DNA of 64,000 bases from Trichostrongylus colubriformis (lineage: Eukaryota > Nematoda > Chromadorea > Rhabditida > Trichostrongylidae): the NCBI GenBank assembly GCA_963978905.1, contig OZ022261.1:12993475-13057474 (forward strand), written 5' to 3'. Position numbers and translations under genes: made by a program. The notes under the pieces were generated by a model that saw only the letters and a program-made list of their open reading frames with translations, did no database searches and was not told where the DNA came from. This document shows, one piece after another, positions 45,199 through 57,100 of the stretch (positions are counted from its first letter, which is position 1; every line of letters begins with the position of its first letter).

Positions 45199-48100
45199 AT
45201 GGATTTGCAACAGTTCAACCAGTTGGTAGTGCACATGCAATCGTCCGACAATGAGGAACGAAGTGAAGCGGAGAAGATTTATTCGAACATGGATTCAGCT
45301 GTGAAAGCTTCATTACTGTTCTCTTTGTACTGCACTGCTGATGCCCCATTCGAGGTAGTTTGCACTACTTCTTCTTTGAAACTACTGTGTCGTAATAATG
45401 GTATTATGATATTGCCATGCAAGGCATTGAAATGTTACGGAATGAGAGCAACTGCAAGTCTGTGCATCTACATTAAGCGTGATGCCAACTCTTAAGGCAA
45501 AGTGCTTGGTAAGTAAGGTGATAGGTCGTTGCGATGTTGAAACTGTTAACGAAAAGTACAAGGTGCGGCAAAAGTATTTACCGCCTAGAAAGGACATATC
45601 AACATGAATCTCGTAAAGTATAGATAATCAATTAACATCCCGTTATATAGCCCTAGAACTGGTAGATCGCCTCTGGCGCATACACGCTCGCGAAGACTGC
45701 TAGGAAGAGCCAATTTCGTTGGACGCACATGACCAGTTTAGTCGAATGCAGGTGCCTCAGAGAGCGGAGGAAAATGGAGGAGACAGTGCAGGTTTCGCCC
45801 TCGAAATTCCCCAAAAAGAATGTGGAGCAGGTTGAAAATGCTTTTGGTGGCCATATCGCAGGATTTGTGGAATTGTGGAGCTACGCCGCAGTCTTGCAAC
45901 GGTGCCCCTCCAAATTCACTGGATATGAAGGCTTCGAATGTTCCGTTCAAATTTGATCGCTGTTTTTACGAGAGCATAGGACGATTTGTGCGGCGATCAC
46001 CTTGGACCCACGGCGGATGCCTTCCTGCACCCTCTTCGAAGTCGAGGAAATTTTTAGTCGAGATCTTCCCTCATATCTTTGGAAAAAAGTTATCCATGGT
46101 GTACGAAAAGCCTCCAGTACACATCCTTTGCTCTCAAAAGTTTCATGGGATGGCCAGTGGCGTTAGCCGGCCTCGCTGCGGGGTACGCCATGCATAGGGA
46201 TTTAATCCACATCATTGGTGATAGAAACCCTTATCCGGTCCGTAAATTGGCCCGACCGTACCCCAATTTACGTCCTTGTAATCGTAGTACGATATGAAAG
46301 AAGCCCATATCAGCTTATTTTTCCTTTTCATCCTCTAGTTCTTGAGTATTATCCACGCTAGTGCCCGTAGATAGATATCGCTTCCCCCGGCTAAACGGTG
46401 AATTACGGAGGTCTCACTTGTGTACATGGTTTCGGTGCCAGCCGACCAGCGAAGGAGCTATTGGCTTGGGCCGTCTTCGTTGTGGATCGCGTCATGCATG
46501 ATGTTTTCATCGACAATCCGTCAGGATACAGCGTACATTACCCGTGGTCGTCTTGGAATTGTGCACTGTGAACACAGTATCAAGTATCGACCTCCGAACA
46601 CAACATAAGTTATGAGCGTTCGATTTCAGAAGCTTGACACCTTGTTTGCAGCCCACAATTCTGAGGAGACCAAAAGAACAGCGTGCTCGTAGACTGTGTT
46701 TATCTTTCGCGGTGTCCATGTGTTCTCCTTTCTACAGTATCGTCATAAAGGAATCGTCCACGGGAAAATGAGTTTTTTCATTACCCATATATTAATGTTT
46801 TATTTGCTTTATGAGAGTCGCACGCAAAGTTTCACGCAAAAAAGTGAAAACTTGGCTAAGATACAGCTCCCCAAACCCTCGGCCGGTTGGGCGGGGCATC
46901 CGGGTGAAGGCTCCGTCCCGTCGTTCGCCGTGGTTGGGAACGGAGAGTGGGACTGTTTACTTAACTTTCTGTTCCTACAAGGCGTCTACGACCGCGGCGG
47001 ACGACGGAAGGACAGTTATTCGGAAGCCTCGCCCACCCGGCCGTGACCTTGTAATGCTGTATCCTAGCCGGATTGACTTTTTCGCGTAAAACTTTGCATG
47101 CGGCCCTCATCAAAAAATACAACATAAATATATGAATAACAAAGAACTCATTTTTCCTTATGCGATCCCGAAAGACCCACCCACCCGGCGAGAATTTGGG
47201 AAGCGATGTCTTAGCCGAATTCGCGTGAAACTTGCATGCCGCGAGGCAAATACAACATAAATACCTAGGTAAAAAAGAAACCGATGATCCCGTGGACGAT
47301 TCCTGTAAGCTGTTATCTTAACGTTTCTGTTCTACATTATTTCCTAGTCGTGAGGTGTCGCTTTCTTCCTTCGAGTTTTTTAAGTGAAGATCGGATCAAG
47401 TATTAGTTTTGGATTTGAATCCAGTTAGTCAGTCTATCACATCTCTCCTTTATACTTCGGACCTTTTGCCTAAGAAATTCCGCTGATCACTGCCTGCTTC
47501 AACGATTACGACTCCCCTCCCAGCGGACCGGGAGTGACCCTCCTCTGTCGCAATCCTCGACGGAGGCTTCACCCTGCTGGGAAAACTTCATAACAAACAT
47601 GGATGGTGTGTAAGCATGCGACAACTTCATGCGACATCATGAGTTTAGTTGTTGTATGTCCTGAATGCTAAACAATTAGTTGACCCATTCTTACGTGGTG
47701 TCCTGCATGTATATGCGTACTGCGTAGTACAGTGCATATGAACGATGGCTGTGATTGTTGATAGTTCTACAGAGATATCCTTTTCAGTCACGTTTAATGT
47801 GTCTTGTACTTCTTCGACGTCTTCTATCTAGTAAGTGGGACCAGCTATGGCAGGATCTCGGTTCACAACAAAAAAGCTTCACTGACCAGGTACTTTCAAG
47901 TAAATATTTTGAGCTGTAATGCTTTACTCTTGGTTACCTCTCTTGATTTGAGCTTATTAACACTGTAATGGTCGAAACGGACACACGGCTTAGAAAAAAG
48001 CTGCTTGCTGTTGTGGCAGAAGTTGCTCGTAATACGGTTGGTGAGTGCTTGTGCTTTCATAATTGCATTCGTAATTTGCATACATACCAAACAAATGTTT

Positions 48101-51100
48101 CCAGACGAGGACACGGGTAAACAGAATTGGGCCGAAGTACTTCAGTTCCTAGAGCATTGTATGGCTAGCGAGAATATCAGTGAAAATGAATTTGTTGCAG
48201 TATTACTTGAGTGAGTTTTATCGTTACATATGTGTTTCAAGCTCATGCTGTCGTGTTAGATTCTATAAAAATAATGTTGTGATATTTCAATTGTTTGCCT
48301 AGGCATCAATTATCACAAAGGAGTCTTGCCGTAGCTTAGTTTTGTATTCCAATCACTTCATTTTCATTTTACTCCTTTTCAGGTCTGTCCCTAATATTTT
48401 TGGATCTGACCAGGACGTTTATGTCCCCCGTATCAAGGTGTGTCCCGACGGCTTGATTTTTGATGTCCATTTATACCTTCTACTTCTTTACTCTCACTCT
48501 TGCTGTATTACTTGAATGATTTTCTGAAACAGCTGCTGGAGCTGCTTGGTGCTAATTTTCAAGCAGTGTGCTGTGCAATCTTTTGGAATAAAATGAAGTT
48601 AACTTGTTTCAGAATGTCTTCTCAGCGCTATTCAAAGGCGCGGATGCTGAAATTCGTTCATCAGCTTTCAAAGCATTTGTTACTTTCATTGTTGAAAATG
48701 ATGATGACGACCACCTTGTCAGAGATATGTCACCTTTGATGAGTCAAGTTGTAGAGGTGAGCATTCGTTGCTACCGACTTACGATGAGTGCTAAGAGATG
48801 ATATGGCTTTTTCTAGGTGTGTCGTTATACCTGCACCCATGATGATGGGGATGACACTCCGTTGCAATGTCTTTCTGAGTTGGAAGCAGCTGCTCCAAAA
48901 ATGGTGAATCCACATCTTTCAAACTTCCTCGAAATGTGCATTGCGGTGAGTCAACAGTTTTCATATTATGTTCACATTTCAGTTCAACATGAGCTTATCT
49001 TATAGTGCGTTCTCAATACTGAAAAAGACGATGCCTACCGTCATTCGGCTACTGAAGTCCTAGCGACAATCTGTGAATATTCTACAGCTGTATTGAAAAA
49101 GCGCTATTCTCAGAGTATTTTCTTCATATGTAAGTGAACTACTGACGTCTCGATTTTCGAACAACAGGACATCCTGATTATGCTTAGTTGTAAGGCTAAA
49201 AGAGCGCAGAATAGAACATATAGGAGGATATCGTGTCTACAGACACACTGAAGTGGTACAACAACATGTGGCACTGTTTCCCTGAGCGGATGCCTCGGCA
49301 CGCTTAAGAGATGCATATGGAAAGTGGAAAAGACATATGAATGGATCCGTTTGAATACAGGGCAGTGAAGTGCGCACGATTCCGTGATCGTGTAATTGGA
49401 CCTTCTGACACAAACGCTATGAAGATATCTAGAAAAATTTTTAATTCTTGCAACCGTTGAATTACTTCTTCAAAAATACTTTCTTAACTTTATAGACCGG
49501 TTAACGATTTAAAGGTACTACTAAAGTGATAATCCCACAAATACGCTTTTTCACTCGAGTTTTCAATGTTAATTTATAGACCGATTGACGATTTAAAGGT
49601 ACTACTAAAGCGATAATCCCTTGTATTCGGAAGATATTTTCGAAGGAAATACCCTAAAGTCCCATAGATAAGAGCGGTTTGATTTACCGGTAAAAAAAGT
49701 TCTTAGAAATTCTTAAAATTCCCTAAAAAAATTTTTAAAAATTAGCATTGTTTCAAATTTCTCTCCAGCAGCAGTCACTCCCAGTGCAACAGTAAGATTA
49801 GATTTCTCATAGCCGGTTTCGCAATTTCAACTTCGGGAGATCATAACTCGGCTCAGACTGCATCTTTTCTCACAGAATAAGAACCATTTGATTCGCTACA
49901 TTTTTGGAAGTATTATGGATATTTGCATATCTTATTTTGAAGAAGGGCTTATGATTCATAGAGCGCGGAAACAAAAAAAGTCGACTTCAACCCATCATTC
50001 TTTCCGAGCACACTGCTGCTGAAGAAGCTGTCCAGATGTTTGGAAAAGTGGGGCATAGTTAGCGCTAGATCTGGTGAATATGATAGACGAGTAATGGCTT
50101 CAGCATTCAATTGCTTCAATTACTGGGAGAGGATTTGTGGAAAATGCGCTTGCGCATAGCTGCCCTGAGGGGTCCCTCGGCACCCATTTCTTTGGGTTTT
50201 TCCAAATCAAGGCTACTTGAGGTGGTTGGTCAAGCTTGTTTGTTGAGGGCCAATACTTGTGGATATCCCCTGCAAGTATGGGCGCTCATCGCTTTCTGTC
50301 GCTTTAGTTAAAGCGATTTGACCAATTGAGAATTCGAGCAACTCGTTCTCATTTCTGCACTTTTGAAACCAGGGACAAAGTGTTCAGTACAATGCTTCAC
50401 CCCCTCCCCTTGCAGCACTCACATTTGTGGTCAACTTCGCTGGGACTCAGCTAAACAAAAACTCGTGAAGTGAAGTCATCTAAAAAGTGCCATTTTCGCA
50501 GTACTTCATAATTTTTCTAATAAGTCGAAAACTTGTAACATTTCAAGAAAAGCATATATCCAGAAAGAGCAACTTTTTCTCTATCTAAGGAGCACAACTT
50601 GTAATTTGATTCATGTAGACGCGCTTCGAAATTCGAGTTTATCTTGTGAACGCGCGAATGCGGCCAGAACTTTCCTTACAACCTAATAAAAAAAATAGCA
50701 ATAGAAAAAGTATAGAGAACAGTAAGAATAAAGGTGAAGTTCTAGGCTATTAATGCGATAATCATGAGCGCACAGCGCCGAAGAAAAACGTATACAAACG
50801 TCAGTTTCCATTTTCTAGCACAAACCGCTCTTATCTACGGGCCGCTCTTATCTATGGGACTTTAGGGTACCAAGTGACACTTGCACTGAATGCTTAAAGG
50901 CGCACCACAGATAATCAGATTAGTGGTTCACTTTCTTGTCGGCTGCACGGTGCACCCTTACGATGTTGTGCCTGCTTGACACAACCAAGCCACGCTACTC
51001 AACCGTAAACCTGACCTTAGACGAGCACATTTCCAAGGTGGCGCTCACATGGAGAAGGAAACTCGCGATAAGGGATGTAATTCGATGAAACATTCGAGGG

Positions 51101-54100
51101 CGGAAATTTTTAAAGGTTTTCAGAGAGTTGTGGACCCTGTTAGCAGAGAACGTCATCGTTAGCAATGTAGCCTGAGAGCTTCACACTTTTCGATTGTAAT
51201 CCATGTGAAATCCAATAGCTGTTGGATTATGATTGATGTCGGTGCTGTATTCTGCAGAGTGAGCCAGTGTCAGAAATATTCATTATGATCCGGAAATGTG
51301 TGAATTCATTAAGAAACTAGGGGTCACTGCGGTGTGGTCATCTCAAGTTATCCGCCTTTTCTGAGCACTGTCTGGGAGTATAGCACTATATGGGAGTGTG
51401 TGTTCAGCGCTGCTGCTTTCTGAGAGCTACCATGCACTCCCTGATTATTTAAATGGATTTTTTTCAGTGAAAGCCGTACTACTCCTTATGACTCATCTCA
51501 ATATGGATTTGAACGAGTGGTTGGAAGTGGATGAGCTAGATGCTGAAGACGATGAGGAGTATGTTTGTGCTTAATTTTCTTTGTTTCCTGGGCAAATCTA
51601 TTGTTTTAGATCTGTTGCTGTCGGCGAATCGGCATTAGATAGAATAGCTTGTGCTTTGAACGGCAAGTACATCTTGTCGTCTTTTGTTGCCTTAACTGGC
51701 AAGTTGCGCCATTCGGGTAAGATTTTCCGCGATATAGTCATTTATTATCATTGGGTGTGTTGGCGGTACCGATATGAATAATGGTAGAGTAGGGAAAGAA
51801 TTGAAAAAAGTGGAAACGGGTTTTTGCTCCCTTTCATCGAGCTTTTTCTACTCAACACAACAATGAATGAATGCGGCAAGACGCCGTGTAGGGCGTATTC
51901 CGTCCATGTTTAACGTACCTTATAGCTTTGCATTATCGTAACTTATGATGGAGGATGTTTTGCAAAACATCCATCATCATACATTACGTTTGCTGAATCC
52001 TTCTTTCAAGAGGATTGGCGCGAACGTCATGTTGCTCTCATGGGATTCTCCGTAATCGGAGAGGGTTGCCAGCGCGTAATGGAGCCACAAATCCAATCAA
52101 TCGTCAGAGAGCTCATTCCATTCCTCGATGATAAGGTGAGCTTGCTGTGCTCTTTCTCGCGTTTCAGTCATCCTTAATGACTGTTCTAGCACCCTCGTGT
52201 TCGCTACGCTGCCTGTAACGCTATTGGTCAGATGTCTTCGGACTTCGCTCCAACGCTGCAAAAGAAATGTCATGAATGGGTAAGATTGATACCTTCCAAT
52301 TTCTAATTCAGGGTCCTCGTATCACTTGTGTGGCACATAGAGAAAGATGAACCGTGAAAGTCAAATTTTGTTTGTCTGTGTTCTTGTGTGTCTGTGAAGT
52401 GGCTCAGATCACAGGAGGGCACCAAAAAGTTGTGTGAAAAGATCCGAAGGGCTGGTCAGGCCAAATTAATGCGGATAACGTCCATATTTAGGTATTGGGA
52501 TTTGCGCAATGTGATACATATCATTCCACGTGCTTTTGAACATTGATCTGCTGTCCTAGTTTGCAAAACAGTTACGTTTCTCTGGACAGAGTTAGAACCA
52601 GGGTACATCGGGAGTCGAGGATTCTTCTACTGGGGTAGCGTATATGACTGTGCAACAGAGGGAGGTCCTACCTGAAGAGGTCAGCGATGAGCACTAGAAT
52701 CTGAACTCTGAATAAGCAGATGGTGGTTTACCTGTGTAAGGAAATGCGTAATAAATATTTTTTTTTACTTCATGAAAGAAAATATAGCAGTAAAGCATTG
52801 TATCTATAAACCAAGCAACAGTTGCTGGTATTGAAGAGGTAAAAAAATGGGTGGGGAAGTCGTATTTGGTTCCCGTAGGGGAGGGGGACGTACTGATGCG
52901 GCCATTTTTACATCTAAGGTGCCCTGGTTAGAAGCCCTTTTTCTATGTGCATGTGTCAGCACAAATGCACAGGGTGAACTGTCGGCGATTCCTGCCCAGA
53001 TGTATGTGCTGGGCTTCAACATTCGACATTTCATGATCGAATTGAGCAGATGTGATACCCAAGTATATTGTAAACATCCGTGTCATGGAATAGTTCCAAT
53101 ACTTACAGAACTATCGATTGAACGTGATAGTAGTGAAAGAAGCTGCTTAGACTACCACTTGACCATGACTTTGCCAAAGGAGCGTCAAAATGACGTAATA
53201 TTAAGAAAGAAGTGTCTTTTCTAGCCTGTAGGAGAAGTTCCACAAGGTGCTCAAACAACGGCTCCAGAAAGATTGAACCACCCTCTACAGTTTGTGAAGC
53301 GGGGCAGTCCTATCTCTAACGCATTCGGACTGCGTTCGAAAACACGACGGGCGATATGTGTTCATCACATATGGCCTCCGACCAAGGGTATTTCCCTTGT
53401 AAGTCTATGGAGGATTTTGGAACTTGAACGGTGTTTTTATGTTATTTACGGGATGGCTTCACTTTATTACCTGTAACATGGGTGGCGTGCAAGTGTTACG
53501 ACCTCTGTTCCAAGAGGTCAGGTCGTCGGTGTTGTGTGGAGGGTAACTACAGAAACGACGAAATCAACATTCTTGTAAGATTAAAACATTGTATTATGGA
53601 CTATTACAATAACTAATCTCCACCTTTATCATAGATCGTATCTGCTTTCCGTTAGAAATTGTGTTTAATGGAAGATGGCCGAATTAATCATTCACGTACG
53701 AAATATCCGAATTCACTGAATATTTAACTCACAAATACCTGCCTTTACTCTTCGATCCTTATCTTTGTCATAAGTAGACCAGCTACGTATCCTGAAATCA
53801 GTAGTAAAGAATCGTCTGGTGAAGGAAACCCACTCATGGGTGACCTGACCCCGCACTAATCACCGGAACACTTGCATCACACCCCCTGTAACACACCTTA
53901 GCCCACAGAGGCTCCCATCCGATATCCTGCTGAAAATAGTCAAGTACTGCTGAATGTGTTTTGGAATTTTGAGACATTCCTAGTGAATTTGGGTGCTTTT
54001 CACGATGTAAATATCTACTTTAATGAGGCATTCGGAGCGGATATTGAGATATTCGTGAAATGTTTGTAGATAGCGTCCAGTTATTTTCCTATCTTGACCA

Positions 54101-57100
54101 GGGACTATTTGGTCGTATTGTTTCATATCCACATGCTCTCAACTGCGCATTTCCGTGAGGTTCAGCTTGATATGCTAAGTATAAGAGTGTAACTGACTGA
54201 ATACTAACGGATCAGGTTCAACTTAACCATATCATATTGATAGGCTTGGGCCATCGACTCAACCCATTGACGACCGCGCCATTTACACTTGTCTGGCGCG
54301 TGGGACCGCGTGAGATTTTCCCACGCTCCAAGTGTGACACGACGTCGTGTCACACGGTCCCACAGGGGCAACCTTTTTGGGGAGCTATCATTTTTCATCT
54401 TTTGACATTGCAATTAGGTTCCCAATGTATTTATGACTATACATGGACCACATATTGTTAACCTTTCCCCATTCAGATGAGAATGGATGCCTTTGATTGA
54501 AAGTGATCTAGCTCAGAATATCGATAAACTCCTACTAGAAAGTGATCACTGCGGTGATCAACTCCTGGATTCTCTACTGTGGAACTGAGGTGACTAAAAC
54601 AAACTGAATGATTACAAATTCGAGCTTGTAGAGCCCTTCCTGCATTGCGATGAAACACATATAAACACTCCCACTCACAGACTCGAAGAGTTACGCGAGG
54701 GCAAGGCGAATGATCGCATGCAGTGCGTTAGCAGCTATAAAGAAATATGCAAAATCCAAGGGCGTATATACGCTGCATTCGATTGCAGCAGATGCAGGCA
54801 CTGTTTTTGTTTCGATTGTCTCAAAATAACCACAGTCAGTGGTCGTTATTTATCCTTTTATTTGGAATCTCAATAATTCAATAATCAAAAGTTATTTTTC
54901 TGGACCACGCTCTGTGTAGAAAACCTTGGTATTTTAGGTATACATAATGAAGAAAAGATCAAACAAAAATCTGAAATGAAGCTTAAAATATAAGGTACAA
55001 GGTTGTGACACGACATCGTGTCACACGGTCCCACGCGGCCAACATGGTGTGACACGACGCCGTGTCACACGGTCGTCAATGGGTTAAAAATATGAAGTGG
55101 ATATGAAAAAAAGTCGGACTCCTGCGTCTCACATTAAACAAAATTCATGCGGGTATCCATGAACATCATCGAGCAATCAAAGTTTTTTGCACTTTTTTGC
55201 AACACTTGTCACATTTTCTCATCATTTTTTAACGGACTTATCAAATTAATTTAAGGTGGTCCCTGCGTTGATGAGCACTTTGCTTGATAACTCATGCGAT
55301 CGTGTATCAGCACATGCTGCAGCTGCTCTAATTAACTTTTGTGAGGATTGCCCCAAGCAGGTAGTTGATTAATTTATTTCTTGCAAAAGATAATCTCGTG
55401 ACAATGTTCTTTCAGATCATTGCAGCTTATCTTCCTGCCATTATGAATGGATTAGAGCAAGCCCTGGGAAATGCTTTCTCTCATATGCAGTCTACGGGGA
55501 AAAAGCTTCGTTGTGAACAGGTGACCGCTTTTTGAAGTCGCTCCATCACTGGGCATTGCATTGCTTTATTCCGCTTTTCTTCGGTTTCCCTAGTTTGTCT
55601 GTTTCCAGCTTCTTACTGCCATAGCATCTGTAGCTGATGCGGCCCAAGATTTGTTCATAGAATTTTATGATCGAATTGTACCAAATCTGAAGTATATTTT
55701 GGTGAATTCAACTTCTGACGACCATAAGGTAACTGGACTTCTCTCCCTAAAATATTCACATGGTTCATTTCTTTCCATAAAAATGCTCAGTATAGGTCCT
55801 TCGCGGAAAAACTTTGGAGTCACTGTCCTTGATTGGTGTTGCTGTTGGGAAAGAAAAATTCCGTGAAGATGCTATCGCTATCATGAATCTTCTGCAAGAT
55901 TCGATGCCAACATTGACTTCTGATGATCCTCAGTGCTCGTATATGATCTGTAGTTGGACACGCATATGCAAGGTGAGCGTTGCTCTTCAGTACAAGTGTG
56001 GGCTTATCATGATTGAAGGGGCTACACTAATGGGTGTGGCATTTCCTGGCTATTTTTCAATACAAACCTGTTTCAGGTGCTTGGCAAGGAATTCGCACCA
56101 TACTTACCTATGGTCATGGGACCAGTTCTGCAGACGGCTGCGTACAAGCCGGATGTGGCGGTTCTGGAAGGTACGTGCTCAGATTCATACTTCCCGTTGT
56201 TGTCATTCGGTTCCCTCTTGGTACTTCTTTTCATTTATGGTTTTTTGGTCGTGTTTGCCCTCCTTTCGTTTTGCGAAATTGTCGGCCTTGCGACAATGGA
56301 GCAAGTTTCTCCAAGGTCTTCCTTTCGTAAGTACCATCCCAGATTCACTCCCGAAGTCTCGTATGCCAGAACTGCGCTCGCTTCTGATTGCAACTTCAGA
56401 TTCACTTTCCAAATGCCAACTATGCAATTTGAGATGTGAGATGATAGCCATACTCAGCTATCGATTTGATTACTGATGTTACACACACGTGGTTCTGAAC
56501 ATAGCACCTTCCTGTATTCTCTTCATGTAACTCTCTCGAAGCATAAGGTCGCCGTCAGACCTTGGGATCTTGCTGTTCTGCGATTTAGCGATTATGCGAT
56601 TTTGTGGTGTCGCGGCTCCGCAGCGAAGTTGCGGCATTGCACAATCTCAAGGTCCTAGTATTGCGTACGAAAGTGCGACGTTGCAAAATCACAAATTGTA
56701 AAGCCTGATGGCGGCCTAAGAGACGGTGTCCGAGGCAGAATGTTCTTCCCATACTCTCCTCTCTCACACTTAATTTTTTATTAGCTCCACGCTTACTTAA
56801 CTGTAATCAGTTGTGATTTTCTACTTTTGTAGAAGATCAGTGCAACAAGGATGATCCCGCATGGTCATATCATTCTGTGGGTGATAATAAGAGTTTTGGA
56901 ATTCGCACAGCTGGTCTTGATGAGAAAGCTGATTCATGTGCCATGTTGGTTTGCTATGCTAGAGACTTGGAAGGTTCGTTGCCTATGTTTTAATTACTTG
57001 CTTGCGAAGTTTTATTATCCTCTATCTCAGAAGAATTTATGCCCTATGTTGATGAAGTGGCGCAGTTGTCGGTACAAAATCTGCGCTTCTTGTTCGTGGA

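Noticed and set aside
45729..46297. Open frames in intron 1 of imb-3 as a nested gene
   Set aside because: Frames are open on both strands with no known domain. The importin reads through cleanly by splicing over this region.
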